Of a stretch of 19,450 nt of DNA, positions 1 to 7,847 are shown piece after piece. The first letter of the stretch is position 1; each line of letters opens with the position of its first letter. The DNA is taken from NCBI GenBank assembly GCA_964577315.1, contig CAZNYT010000045.1, positions 1 to 19,450 of the forward strand, in the 5' to 3' direction. The stretch comes from Desulfonatronospira sp964577315 (lineage in GTDB: Bacteria; Desulfobacterota; Desulfovibrionia; Desulfovibrionales; Desulfonatronovibrionaceae). The position numbers were made by a program, and so were the translations under genes. Below the pieces are notes generated by a model. The model ran no database searches. It was not told the DNA's origin and saw only the letters and a program-made list of their open reading frames with translations.

Positions 1-1
1 C

Positions 2-55
2 CGGGAGAATATCCAGACTGATCAGCTAAGGAAAATCATTGCCTCGTACGGCTAA
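2..55 (+). CDS. 3' end of an unidentified gene entering from the left edge
   Basis: One plus-strand frame is open from base 2 to a TAA at 53-55 and reads RENIQTDQLRKIIASYG. Its composition resembles a normal protein C-terminus, and the other plus frames stop earlier. Seventeen residues are too few to assign a family. If real, the gene converges on the minus-strand pilin and ends about 100 bases before the pilin terminator. A chance open frame of this length is also possible. Confidence 0.35.
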   Translation, partial: RENIQTDQLRKIIASYG

Positions 56-69
56 GCATCCATTTCGAA

Positions 70-112
70 TTCAGGGATGCAGGGATTCTGGAATTCTGGT
101 ATACAGGGATTA
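70..112. repeat. Short intergenic repeat of the GGGATTCTGGAATTCTGG type
   Basis: The stretch is built of near-repeats of GGGATTCTGG and GAATTCTGG. The same wording recurs at about 10195-10220 upstream of bamD and at about 11076-11115 downstream of it. It is non-coding in all frames I checked. It is probably one member of a dispersed low-complexity family. The rest of 113-292 holds only the pilin terminator. Confidence 0.6.
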
Positions 113-160
113 AGGCAGGAGGTCAGAAGACTCAGCATCACTTAACGCAGGAGCAGTCGA

Positions 161-210
161 TCAAAAAATCCCCGCGCCCTGCTTCTGGGGGAGGCATGGG
201 CTCGGGGATT
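161..210 (-). terminator. Rho-independent terminator of the pilin gene
   Basis: On the minus strand the arm AATCCCCG (203-210) pairs with CGGGGATT (167-174). The stem is extended inward by GCCC/GGGC (198-201 with 176-179), and a T-run lies directly after it (bases 163-168 are A on the plus strand). It sits about 83 bases past the pilin stop, the expected place for a single-gene transcript. There is no T-run on the plus-strand side, so it is mainly one-directional. Confidence 0.75.
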
Positions 211-292
211 GTCCAAATACAGTACCTAGTTAGGATCCTGCAGCTTAGATTTTCCAATAATGGATCCAGGTTATAGAGGGAAATTACTAATT

Positions 293-745
293 CTAATCAT
301 CTTCTGCTAAAATCACGTAGCAGTCTTGAGTGTCGCCAGTAACCTCTAAATCACTATCTACTTCTTGGATTGTGAATTTGCCAATATTGTCATCGTCAAA
401 CCCAGGGGAAGCATCAATGTCAAATCGCTCCGTATCCAATTCATCCATGTAATCAGGTGCTAACGCATCTAAATTTTCCCCCCAACTACAATTTGCCGCC
501 ACATCCTCCGGACTGTCAGTTGCATCTCCAAAAGCATTTTCCAACTGAGCATTAGCTGCGTTATGGGTACTAGCAGCAGCTATATTGGCAGCCTGGGCAT
601 TGACAGAAGCGATTTCCGCCTCTTCCTGAAAATCCATGAATTTGGGCACCGCCACTGCAGCCAAAACTCCCAGAATAACCAAAACCGCGATCAGCTCAAT
701 CAGAGTGAATCCGCCCTGTCCTTTACCTTGCTGTACGCCTTGCAT
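293..745 (-). CDS. Type IV prepilin (MSHA/PilA-like)
   Basis: 150 aa. This is the structural subunit of a type IV or MSHA-like pilus, inserted in the inner membrane and polymerised after processing by a prepilin peptidase. Residues 1-12 form a short basic leader ending in Gly-Gly. Mature processing would leave Phe1 and the conserved Glu5, followed by the hydrophobic helix FTLIELIAVLVILGVLAAVA. The globular part is strongly acidic and has two cysteines, in NCSWG and DCYVIL near the C-terminus, which could form a disulfide. The start is supported by a strong Shine-Dalgarno, TAAGGAGGA at 752-760, six bases upstream. It follows the pilus operon by about 340 bases but has its own promoter and terminator, so it is probably expressed separately and more strongly. 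A minor pseudopilin is the alternative; the isolated promoter, strong RBS and terminator favour a major pilin. Confidence 0.92.
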   Translation of the reverse strand: MQGVQQGKGQGGFTLIELIAVLVILGVLAAVAVPKFMDFQEEAEIASVNAQAANIAAASTHNAANAQLENAFGDATDSPEDVAANCSWGENLDALAPDYMDELDTERFDIDASPGFDDDNIGKFTIQEVDSDLEVTGDTQDCYVILAEDD

Positions 746-766
746 AAAAAATCCTCCTTAATTTTT

Positions 767-825
767 TCGCCCTGGGGCGATTTTTTCGATTTCTTCAGGC
801 CCTGTCCCGCTCTCGGGATTCAGGG
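767..825 (-). promoter_or_regulatory. Pilin leader with two hairpins
   Basis: The 5' leader of the pilin transcript carries two inverted repeats. The outer one (800-825) pairs CCCTG with CAGGG and CCCG with CGGG around a short loop. The inner one (767-780) pairs TCGCCC with GGGCGA and ends seven bases before the Shine-Dalgarno. They could stabilise the mRNA or control translation. Read on the plus strand, the inner repeat is followed by six T, so it could also stop antisense transcription. The function is inferred. Confidence 0.5.
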
Positions 826-933
826 AAAAAATAAAAAATCCGTTAAAAGTAATCATTGTTAACTTACTGAAATACCCTGCAGTGTCAAGCTTTTGATCAC
901 AAAACTCACAACACGAAAGGATAATCTATAATA

Positions 934-949
934 AGCAAAGACTATGCCA
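934..949 (-). promoter_or_regulatory. Sigma-54 promoter for the pilin gene
   Basis: The minus strand reads TGGCATAGTCTTTGCT, which has the invariant GG and GC dinucleotides exactly ten bases apart. It matches the TGGCA and TTGCT halves of the RpoN -24/-12 element. Transcription would begin near 924, giving a leader of about 180 bases that contains both hairpins. Control of pilins by RpoN with a PilR-type activator is well known in other bacteria. No activator gene is visible here. Confidence 0.65.
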
Positions 950-993
950 TTTTTTGGAACAAAAAAAGAGAAGAGCGGGAAACTATAAATTTC

Positions 994-1048
994 GCCCTTT
1001 CGGGGCTGGCGTGCCGGTTCTTTCGAGGATTTTTAGAAAAGCACCGCC
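994..1048. other. Structured spacer between MshM-like gene and pilin
   Basis: Several inverted repeats are packed together: GCCC (994-997) with GGGC (1003-1006), and GGCGTGC (1008-1014) with GCACCGCC (1041-1048) with one bulge. No T-run follows on the minus strand, so it is not a standard terminator for the operon. It may be a processed RNA end, a rho-dependent stop region, or a dispersed repeat. I found no second copy in the window. Confidence 0.3.
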
Positions 1049-1085
1049 CTGAACAGAACAAACGTAATGCTCGTCAGGACCTGAA

Positions 1086-2690
1086 TCACTTAGCAGTAAC
1101 TATTTTTACCCCGGAGTTTTCCAGCTCCACAACTTCCGCCTGGCCTGCCTGGCCCGGGCCAAGACTGTCCTTGGCCTGCCTGGCCGCTCCTGTACCATCA
1201 AAAGAGCGGTCATAAACCACCCAAAACTGCAAACCGCTGTCTTCCTCCCACAGGGTGAGTATCCTGAATTCCTCCGGCCCAGCCCTGAATGCCTTCTGAT
1301 AAGCCGAATTCAATTCATCTTCCCTATGGAGACGAATCCAGACCCGCTCCTGCTCCTCGGGAGCACGGCTGGCCACCACGGGCATGTCAATTTCCTGACC
1401 GGCATATATCAGGTCCGGATTGGACAACCCGGAATTGGCCTGAACTACAGAGCGCATGGTGGCAACATTGGCTTGTCCGTATATGCGCTGGATCATCCGC
1501 CATAGACTCTCTTCCTGATTTACCGTGGCATGGCCCAAAAACCCGGGAAGATTCGGATTGCTGTGTTCCCCTGACTCTTCCGAAGGGGTACCTGTCCGGA
1601 CAGATTCGTGCAAAATGGGCTCCATCCCAGCCACTTTCCCGGAAAAGGACCCGCTCTCAGGCCTGGAACCTATGGGAGCGCGGTAAGTATCACCTGCCCC
1701 TTGTTCCTGTATCACATGATTTTCTACGGAATCCAGGTTCTGCCAGAAGGAGCGCACCGAGTCCAGGTACCCGGCGTGCAGGGTGAGGCTGAAAGTCAAG
1801 ACTGCAGCAGCGGCAACCCCTGCTACGCCCAAGGCCTTTCTTTTCCTCCGGGGATAAAGTCCGGAAATATCTTGGGCGGCCCGGCGGACAACGGATGGGG
1901 TAACTTTGGTCCTTTCCCTGATAAGCAGGTTAAGTAATATGTTATGGCCCAGATGATTGATCTTGCGCGGGTATCCCCGGGTGAAACCGTGTATCAGCCT
2001 GAGTGCCCCGGAGGTAAAGTTAACTGCCAGCGGTTGGGAGGGATCCTGGGCAGAGGCCTGGAGCCGGTGCATAAGAAAGGCATCGGTCTGTTTCCGGGTA
2101 AGGGGCTTCAGGTCATAATCCAGGGCCATACGATCCCGGAAATTGGAATGCGCTCCAAGCAGATCCCTTATTTCCTCCTGGGCGAAAAGCAGAACCTGCA
2201 GGAGCTTATGCTCGTTGGTCTCGTAATTTAGAAGCTCCCGCAACAGCTCCAAGCAATCGCCCGGCAATTTCTGGCCCTCGTCAATGATCAGCACGATAAT
2301 CCTGTTCTCCTCCACCCCCACCCGGTACAGGTATTGCTTGATCATTTCCCGGTGTTCGCACAGGGTGGAGCAGGCCATGGACTCTTCCCGGCCATTGAAC
2401 ATGGTATTTAAGGAGGCGGCTAGGCTTGTAGCGTCTTCAAAACAGGGATCCAAAATCACGTGCACCCGGAACAGATCATCCCCGGACAGGGTTTGGATCA
2501 TTCTCTGGCACAAGGTGGTTTTGCCCGTGCCCACGTCCCCCCGGACCAAACACAGCCCACGGCGCAGGCGCACTGAGAGCTCCAGCTTCTGCAGGCAATG
2601 GGCATGCATATTGGCGGGATAAAACATTTCCGGGTCTGGAGTGTTGGCAAACGGCTCTCTCTGCAGATTTAAAAGCTTGAAATAGTCCAT
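1086..2690 (-). CDS. ExeA/MshM-like AAA ATPase with LysM-like and SPOR-like tail
   Basis: 534 aa. Members of the ExeA/GspA/MshM group help insert or position the secretin through the peptidoglycan. The N-terminal opening (YFKLLNLQREPFANTPDP) is typical of the family. Walker A is GDVGTGKT at residues 51-58 and Walker B is IVLIIDE near 132-138. The ATPase domain runs to about 275. A basic stretch then precedes a single membrane helix (about 286-304), which puts the C-terminal half in the periplasm. Residues 388-437 resemble LysM (SLWRMIQRIYG...NPDLIYAGQEIDMP), and about 445-534 resemble a SPOR domain. ExeA itself carries a different peptidoglycan-binding domain, so the wall-binding job looks conserved but the module swapped. 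The gene lies 38 bases after the secretin, with GAGGTG before the ATG. Confidence is high for the ATPase and moderate for the tail domains. Confidence 0.88.
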   Translation of the reverse strand: MDYFKLLNLQREPFANTPDPEMFYPANMHAHCLQKLELSVRLRRGLCLVRGDVGTGKTTLCQRMIQTLSGDDLFRVHVILDPCFEDATSLAASLNTMFNGREESMACSTLCEHREMIKQYLYRVGVEENRIIVLIIDEGQKLPGDCLELLRELLNYETNEHKLLQVLLFAQEEIRDLLGAHSNFRDRMALDYDLKPLTRKQTDAFLMHRLQASAQDPSQPLAVNFTSGALRLIHGFTRGYPRKINHLGHNILLNLLIRERTKVTPSVVRRAAQDISGLYPRRKRKALGVAGVAAAAVLTFSLTLHAGYLDSVRSFWQNLDSVENHVIQEQGAGDTYRAPIGSRPESGSFSGKVAGMEPILHESVRTGTPSEESGEHSNPNLPGFLGHATVNQEESLWRMIQRIYGQANVATMRSVVQANSGLSNPDLIYAGQEIDMPVVASRAPEEQERVWIRLHREDELNSAYQKAFRAGPEEFRILTLWEEDSGLQFWVVYDRSFDGTGAARQAKDSLGPGQAGQAEVVELENSGVKIVTAK

Positions 2691-2728
2691 GTGCCACCTC
2701 GCTAAACTGCGAATCCTACCTCTAATAC

Positions 2729-4345
2729 TTAGTATTCCGGATCATTGAGAATGGTAGGAGTTATAAAGAGCATAAATTCCTCCATCTCCTCACGGGTATC
2801 CTGGCCCTTGAACAACCAGCCCAGCCCGGGCAGATTCCTGAGCCCGGGAACACCGGACTCCAGGTCCTCCACGGTCTGCTTGGTCAATCCGGAGATAACT
2901 ATGGTATCACCGCTTCGAACCACGGTATTGGTTTCGGTTCTCTTGGTGTCGATGGGGGGCAGGCCATCCACCTCCCGGGTCCAGTCAAATTCATCCTTGC
3001 TGACCTGGATATGCATTCTCAGGTGTTGATCATCGATCACGTTGGGGAGTACTTCCAGGGCCAAGCCTGCTTCTATCTCATCCACGTCATCCGGCTGCCT
3101 GGTACCGTTATGGTAAGTGTATGTCCTGTAAGGAACCTCCTCGCCGTGCTCTGTCCGTGCAGTTTGGTTGTCCATGGTAGTCAGGGAAGGCGAGGAAAGG
3201 ATATTGACCTCTCCATCCTCTTCCAGGGCTTGCAACTGGGCGAACAGGACATTGCCGCCGATTTCCCCGGAAACCACTCCTAAACCCAGCCCGCCCAGTT
3301 CATCTTCACCAGTTCTGGGATCAATGGATGACCACCAATCCGTGGGTTCTTGGGAATCACCTATTATACCCACATCATCCATCCCGGCTCCGGAAGTCAC
3401 GTATCTTCCGCTCCAGCGCATGCCCAGCTCCCGGGCAGTGCGCTGCGTGGCCTCCACGATCTTGGCCTCGATATGTATCTGCTTCCTGGGCCTATCCAAA
3501 TGCCTGAAAACATGCAGCACCCGTTGAGTATCCTCTTGAGTGGCCTGGACAATCAAGGCATTGTTTTCCCTGTCCACAAATACATGCCCCGGTCTCTCGC
3601 TGATATCATCAAGGAGATCCTGCAGCCTGGTCTCCAACTGGTCCAAATTATCGCCATCTCTCTCCCCGATACCTATGTCCCGGAAGCCATTCTCCCCTAA
3701 ACCTACTCCCCAGTCTACGATATGGGCATAGTTAATATCTACCACCGTGGTCTGTAGGGGCTGACTCTCCTTTTGGGTCCGCTCCAACTCCAGATCCCTT
3801 TCCATGTCCTCCCGGCTCTTGACCTCAATAATATCCCCCTGCCAAGAATAAGTCAGGCCATTGATGCTCAAAACGCTCAAAAACGCTTGATTCCAAGGGA
3901 TATCATCCAGGTCTATGCTCATGGTTCCCTGGACGTTCCCGCTCATGACCATATTCTGCTCAGCTGCCGCTGCCAGGGTACGCAAAACCAACCTTACATC
4001 ATCATCCCGGAATTTCATGGAAACCTTATCCCGGGGCAGTTCCGGTTCGGGTTCCGGATCTTCCATTTTCTCCAATCCGGTAAAAACGCTTGGCTCCCTG
4101 GCCTCGGGCTCCCGGGAGGGGGCGGACTCCCCTCTAGATTCCTCGGCTAGTTCCCGCCATTCGGCCATAAAGGGGCGCTGCTCTTCCTCCTGGTTATCTT
4201 TCGGGGTGCTGGCACACCCGGCGAACAGAACCACAAGCAGAAGGAAAAGCCCTAACACCGCGAAATTAATTGCTTTACCCCCGGCAGGCAGTACCTTGTT
4301 GTTCCCTGTATCATGAGGTCTTCTCAATAAATTCTTCTGAAACAT
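2729..4345 (-). CDS. Secretin lipoprotein of the pilus system (MshL/PilQ/GspD family)
   Basis: 538 aa. It forms the outer-membrane ring through which the pilus exits. After a long basic N-region, a hydrophobic core leads to LFAGC with the lipid cysteine at 44 (Phe at -3 is slightly atypical). An acidic linker follows, then an STN-type domain (about 108-178), a short N-domain containing NNALIVQATQEDTQRV, and the secretin core in the last 150 residues (VNILSSPSLTTMDNQ, VVRSGDTIVISGLT, VPGLRNLPGLGWLF, EFMLFITPTIL). Length and domain order fit MshL better than the longer PilQ, which has AMIN domains. AAGGA lies just ahead of the ATG. The gap to the upstream PilP-like gene is 64 bases, so co-transcription is likely. 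Confidence 0.93.
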   Translation of the reverse strand: MFQKNLLRRPHDTGNNKVLPAGGKAINFAVLGLFLLLVVLFAGCASTPKDNQEEEQRPFMAEWRELAEESRGESAPSREPEAREPSVFTGLEKMEDPEPEPELPRDKVSMKFRDDDVRLVLRTLAAAAEQNMVMSGNVQGTMSIDLDDIPWNQAFLSVLSINGLTYSWQGDIIEVKSREDMERDLELERTQKESQPLQTTVVDINYAHIVDWGVGLGENGFRDIGIGERDGDNLDQLETRLQDLLDDISERPGHVFVDRENNALIVQATQEDTQRVLHVFRHLDRPRKQIHIEAKIVEATQRTARELGMRWSGRYVTSGAGMDDVGIIGDSQEPTDWWSSIDPRTGEDELGGLGLGVVSGEIGGNVLFAQLQALEEDGEVNILSSPSLTTMDNQTARTEHGEEVPYRTYTYHNGTRQPDDVDEIEAGLALEVLPNVIDDQHLRMHIQVSKDEFDWTREVDGLPPIDTKRTETNTVVRSGDTIVISGLTKQTVEDLESGVPGLRNLPGLGWLFKGQDTREEMEEFMLFITPTILNDPEY

Positions 4346-4409
4346 GGCTTCCTTGTTGCCCTTTATTTATTACCAGGATCTATCCAAAACAGTTCAGATT
4401 AAGTAAGCA

Positions 4410-4913
4410 TTAATCCGTGTACGGCACCCACACCTCTTCCCCGGTTCTCAGGGATCTAACCAAAACCCTATCCGGGGTTATTTTCCGGACCTGGGCGTTT
4501 TCCTGTTCCAGCATATCGCCTACGGTATACTCCTCGGAATTGATAACAGCTATCCTCTTCTCCCCCATCTCCAGATATCCGCTATAGCTGAGAGCCCCCA
4601 AATCCTGAGCCTCATGGACTTCCTCTTCCTGCACGGGTTCTTCTACAGACTCTGTTTCCGGGAAAGAACGGAAAATGTTCCGGTCCCATTCGGAAGCAGC
4701 CATTTCCAGGATATGCTCCTCCGCCTCCTTTAGCTCTGAGTCCTGCAAATCCCTACCCAGATTTTGGGCCATGCTTTGAATTTCCTGGACACCCTCTTCG
4801 GGAGCAGCGGTCTCTTCCATTTCCTGCTGAGGAGGGGAATACAAAAATTCAAACACCCCAAACCCCAAGGCCAAGACCATCATGGTGATAAGGATCTTCT
4901 CTCTCCTCCCCAT
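4410..4913 (-). CDS. PilP/MshK-like inner-membrane protein
   Basis: 167 aa. PilP-type proteins link the inner-membrane alignment complex to the secretin. One N-terminal membrane helix (about 6-25) is followed by a long, very acidic and probably extended region. The C-terminal block, about residue 108 onward (LSYSGYLEMGEKRIAVINSEEYTVGD...VRKITPDRVLVRSL), has the pattern of the PilP/GspC homology-region fold. No lipobox is present, unlike classical PilP, which argues for an MshK or GspC arrangement. It begins one base after the PilO-like gene ends. The assignment rests on pattern and position. Confidence 0.72.
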   Translation of the reverse strand: MGRREKILITMMVLALGFGVFEFLYSPPQQEMEETAAPEEGVQEIQSMAQNLGRDLQDSELKEAEEHILEMAASEWDRNIFRSFPETESVEEPVQEEEVHEAQDLGALSYSGYLEMGEKRIAVINSEEYTVGDMLEQENAQVRKITPDRVLVRSLRTGEEVWVPYTD

Positions 4914-4914
4914 G

Positions 4915-5466
4915 CTACTCCTCCCGGTCCAAATGCACCCATATTTGCAGGATGTACTCGGGATAGGCCTCGGTGCCCCGAATCTCCAACAACTCCAAAT
5001 CTCCTAAGGCTGGAGATGTCGAAAGAAACAATAAAAGCTCCCTGAATTTCTCCAGAGGACCATATAAGGTCCCGTCCATCTTCAACATGCCGGGATTGTT
5101 GTCCAAAGAATCCGGATCCGGAGAAAAATCAGCCCTAGGCAAACCTATATCTTCAGCCAAAGAAATGAGCACACTATCTGCCTGATCCAGGCTCAAGGAG
5201 TCTTGCCGTAACTGTTCAGGAGATTCAAGCATATCCGGTTCAGCAATCTTTTCATCTTTCCTGTTAACAATCTCCGCGTACAGGGGATGCAAGATCTGTT
5301 GCTTCTCAACCTCAGTTTCCAAACTTTTTTTTTCCTGCCTGATCTCAGATATTTCCCGTTGTATAGGCAGGACTGCCCAAATCAATATAACCGTCAGCAT
5401 AACTGCGCTGAACAATATATATACCAAAGCCCTGCGGTGGGCAGCCCTTTCATACCAACGAGCCAT
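4915..5466 (-). CDS. PilO/MshJ-like inner-membrane protein
   Basis: 183 aa. PilO-type proteins pair with PilN in the inner-membrane alignment complex. There is a short cytoplasmic basic tail, one membrane helix (about 14-33), a coiled-coil stretch rich in Glu, Lys and Gln (about 36-58), and a C-terminal ferredoxin-like part (about 95-180) with YGPLEKFRELLLFLST and YILQIWVHLDRE, as in PilO and GspM. The ATG lies one base from the end of the upstream PilM/PilN gene, and the next gene starts one base after its stop. This indicates tight translational coupling. Confidence 0.78.
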   Translation of the reverse strand: MARWYERAAHRRALVYILFSAVMLTVILIWAVLPIQREISEIRQEKKSLETEVEKQQILHPLYAEIVNRKDEKIAEPDMLESPEQLRQDSLSLDQADSVLISLAEDIGLPRADFSPDPDSLDNNPGMLKMDGTLYGPLEKFRELLLFLSTSPALGDLELLEIRGTEAYPEYILQIWVHLDREE

Positions 5467-5467
5467 G

Positions 5468-7321
5468 TTAAACCTGCTTCAACTCGATATTGATCACAAA
5501 TCGATAAATTTCTTCCCCATCCGGGATTTCATGGATTTCCCGGCTCTGAAGCTGGGAAGATACAAAAAAAGGGGAATCGCGCAACTGGGAAAAATAACTT
5601 GTTATACGGGACCGAAAATCGCCAGGATCTCCCCGGATAAATCCGTCCACAGCCAGGCTTAGCCCGGCTTCTTCAGGCAATCCTTCGCCTTCAGCCGGTT
5701 CCAGGCGAAGTTCCTGCACATGAATATATTCCGGAGTGATTCGGGTCAACTCGCTTAGTACCGCTACAACCTGCAATCTGCGCGCATATTTTCGCACGTC
5801 TCGCATTCCTTGTTTATGCTCTTCTGCCATCCGGGTGAGCATGTCCATTTCCAATCTGGGATCATATTCGGAGAGTTCCTGCTCCAACTGTTTTTTGCTC
5901 GTTTTAACCTCTTCCAATTCCTGAAGAGAGTAGTACCAGTACCCAGCCACCAAAACAAATGCCAAGGCGCAGCTGGCAGCCACTATATTGGCATTACGCA
6001 TGGCATTTTTTTCCTGATCCCGATCCATAGCGGTGTGCAAGAAGTTTATAGTCTGGTGGGAGGGCATGGCCAAACCAGCTGCGGAAACCAAGTACATGCG
6101 CTTGGCCAGATGTGCAGATCCGGATATTCCTGAATCTTTTTTGCCGGGATATTGCAGCACATCCAGCAAATCGGTAGAAATGCCCAATTCTTCAGTAAAA
6201 AACTCTGGAAGACCTGGGAGATAAGATATTGCACCAGCAATGTATATAAACTCCGGGGCCGGGTTGCTCAACATGTTCACAGAATGATCAATAGTTCTCT
6301 CTAACTGCCTAGCCAATCTTTCCAAAGCAGGATGCACCATATTTAATATCTGCTCCCAGCTTGGCTGCTGCTCTCCCTGAAACTCTCCGGCATCTTCCGT
6401 TACAGGAATGCGGGCCAAAAGATCAGCCGCCTGCTCCCGGGTCATAGACGGGGATTCTTTCAGGACCATGTCAGATCCTGTGGAATCATGCTTAGCATTG
6501 CCAGGTGCTTGCCTAGAGTATTCCATGCTTAGTGCATCCAGGATACTGTCCCAGCCTGTCCTGATCACCCGGCTCAATAGAATCATTCCTTGGCTGTAAA
6601 TCACTATGTAGGAATAGGTTTCCCCGATGTACAGTATGGCATAGGTTTCCACTCCGGGATCAGCCCAACCGTTGTGGATCAAGTTTTCCAGGCCAAATGC
6701 GGGCAGAGTAAGACCGGTCAAAGGGTAGCCGATATCTGCAAATACTTTTTGGTATCGATTTACCTCCCGGCGGGAAGCAATGCACACTTCTGCCCCAAGC
6801 TTGGTAACCCCTCCCTCTGTTTCCGGGGCCTTAATGCGGTAATCAAACATATATTCGCTTGGATCAAAACTCTTTTCCTTTCGTGCAGACCAATAAACCA
6901 CATTGGTTAAGCCCTTTCTCACCTTGGGCACCTTACAGGACCATATTTCCCCGGCAGTAGCGGGCAAACTAGCCCAAATCCTAGCCTTGCCCCCGGGATC
7001 CATTTTTTGTAGCTGACCCTGTAAAATATTTGCAAATTCAGGGTTTTCCAGGTCCATTTCCTGCCGCAGGGGTATGGATAGAGTCCGCACTAAATGAAAT
7101 CGGGATTGAGATCTAACAATGTGCACCAAGTTCAGGTTATCCCTAAAAAATTCCACCCCTATATAGCTCTTGGAACCCAAGAAAGATAAATTGCCCAGCC
7201 TGAGCTTGTCCCATACTCGAGGTTTGGGCTTTCCCCCCAAGGAATCAGAAGTGTCCGCATCGTTACCGCGCACAAGATTCAGCAGGCGCTCAGTGGAGGA
7301 AATTTCATGCTCGCTGGCCAC
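5468..7321 (-). CDS. PilM-PilN composite protein (MshI/GspL-like)
   Basis: 617 aa. The N-terminal two thirds (about 50-430) have the actin-like PilM fold, seen in YIGVEFFRDNLNLVHIV, YAILYIGETYSYIVIYSQG, and the ASKHA-like IYIAGAISYLPGLPEFFTEELG. A membrane helix at about 446-466, a coiled coil (about 467-515) and a PilN-like C-terminus (VVAVLSELTRITPEYIHVQELRL) follow. PilM and PilN are separate in most type IV pilus operons; MshI and GspL have this joined layout. The start is GTG at 7319-7321, with GGAG about nine bases upstream. It heads a tightly packed run down to the ATPase gene. A region of about 40 residues near 265-310 (rich in Ser, Thr, Asp and Gln) looks like an insertion or disordered loop. 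Confidence 0.85.
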   Translation of the reverse strand: MASEHEISSTERLLNLVRGNDADTSDSLGGKPKPRVWDKLRLGNLSFLGSKSYIGVEFFRDNLNLVHIVRSQSRFHLVRTLSIPLRQEMDLENPEFANILQGQLQKMDPGGKARIWASLPATAGEIWSCKVPKVRKGLTNVVYWSARKEKSFDPSEYMFDYRIKAPETEGGVTKLGAEVCIASRREVNRYQKVFADIGYPLTGLTLPAFGLENLIHNGWADPGVETYAILYIGETYSYIVIYSQGMILLSRVIRTGWDSILDALSMEYSRQAPGNAKHDSTGSDMVLKESPSMTREQAADLLARIPVTEDAGEFQGEQQPSWEQILNMVHPALERLARQLERTIDHSVNMLSNPAPEFIYIAGAISYLPGLPEFFTEELGISTDLLDVLQYPGKKDSGISGSAHLAKRMYLVSAAGLAMPSHQTINFLHTAMDRDQEKNAMRNANIVAASCALAFVLVAGYWYYSLQELEEVKTSKKQLEQELSEYDPRLEMDMLTRMAEEHKQGMRDVRKYARRLQVVAVLSELTRITPEYIHVQELRLEPAEGEGLPEEAGLSLAVDGFIRGDPGDFRSRITSYFSQLRDSPFFVSSQLQSREIHEIPDGEEIYRFVINIELKQV

Positions 7322-7394
7322 GTTTCAACTCTCCGCTACAAGACTCTTTTCCGGTTTCACAAGATTGATGCTTATAATTTGCGGCGCAAACACC

Positions 7395-7408
7395 CTGCAT
7401 CCATGCAG
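7395..7408. promoter_or_regulatory. Perfect palindrome upstream of the pilus operon
   Basis: CTGCATCCATGCAG is a six-base inverted repeat around CC, about 75 bases upstream of the GTG start. It may be an operator or a small RNA hairpin. No convincing promoter hexamers or sigma-54 element were found in 7322-7539, so placement relative to a start site is unknown. Confidence 0.25.
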
Positions 7409-7539
7409 AACATGACAACCAACTACAAAAATAGAACAGGTTATAGGATCTTTCCCCAAAAAACAACCAGAACATAAACCTGATAACATTTGGAATTTTC
7501 TAACAAAACAAAAATACATCAAGGACTTCTTTTCCTTTT

Positions 7540-7758
7540 TTACTCCAACCCCTTGAGCAGGGTCTTGAGCTGACTGTCCATAGTGTCCTCGATTTTTAGC
7601 TTGGAAAGAATAACCACTCCCTCAGATGGATTGACTTGAAGGACAAGATCGTCCGGGCCCGCGTCCAGATACCTCTTCATCCAGTCCCTGGTTAGGGTCA
7701 AGGACCCCTTGGGAGTAGGCTTCAAAATGTCGTATTTAATTCTTTTATTGGACTTCAA
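7540..7758 (-). CDS. Small AbrB/SpoVT-like DNA-binding protein candidate
   Basis: 72 aa. The middle (about 18-53), with SLTLTRDWMKRYLDAGPDDLVLQ followed by EGVVILSK, follows the swapped-hairpin AbrB pattern: a strand, a helix, a Gly-Pro-Asp turn, then two strands. Such proteins act as dimeric regulators or as antitoxins. No toxin gene lies next to it. The start is TTG at 7756-7758, preceded by GGAGG with a short four-base gap; no other start fits. It lies 218 bases upstream of the pilus operon on the same strand, so it might be read through into it or regulate it. The coding call is fairly firm; the family call is by pattern only. Confidence 0.6.
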   Translation of the reverse strand: MKSNKRIKYDILKPTPKGSLTLTRDWMKRYLDAGPDDLVLQVNPSEGVVILSKLKIEDTMDSQLKTLLKGLE

Positions 7759-7810
7759 GACTCCTCCCGATATGTAAGAAAACTATAGACATAGATCACC
7801 CCAACCTTCC

Positions 7811-7847
7811 ATACATCATCAAGAAAACCAAAATACATAAAATGTAT
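7811..7847. promoter_or_regulatory. ATACAT repeated half-sites upstream of the AbrB-like gene
   Basis: ATACAT occurs at 7811-7816 and 7833-7838, and is mirrored as ATGTAT at 7842-7847. The last two form an inverted repeat separated by AAA. They lie 55-90 bases upstream of the TTG start. This is a plausible autoregulatory operator, but the region is so AT-rich that chance repeats are expected. Confidence 0.3.

Noticed and set aside
767..786. Plus-strand rho-independent terminator
   Set aside because: The hairpin and T-run are there, but no plus-strand gene reads into it; it is better treated as part of the pilin leader, with an antisense role only possible.
883..888. TTGACA on the minus strand upstream of the pilin as a sigma-70 -35 box
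   Set aside because: No good -10 box lies 16-18 bases downstream; the sigma-54 element at 934-949 is far better.
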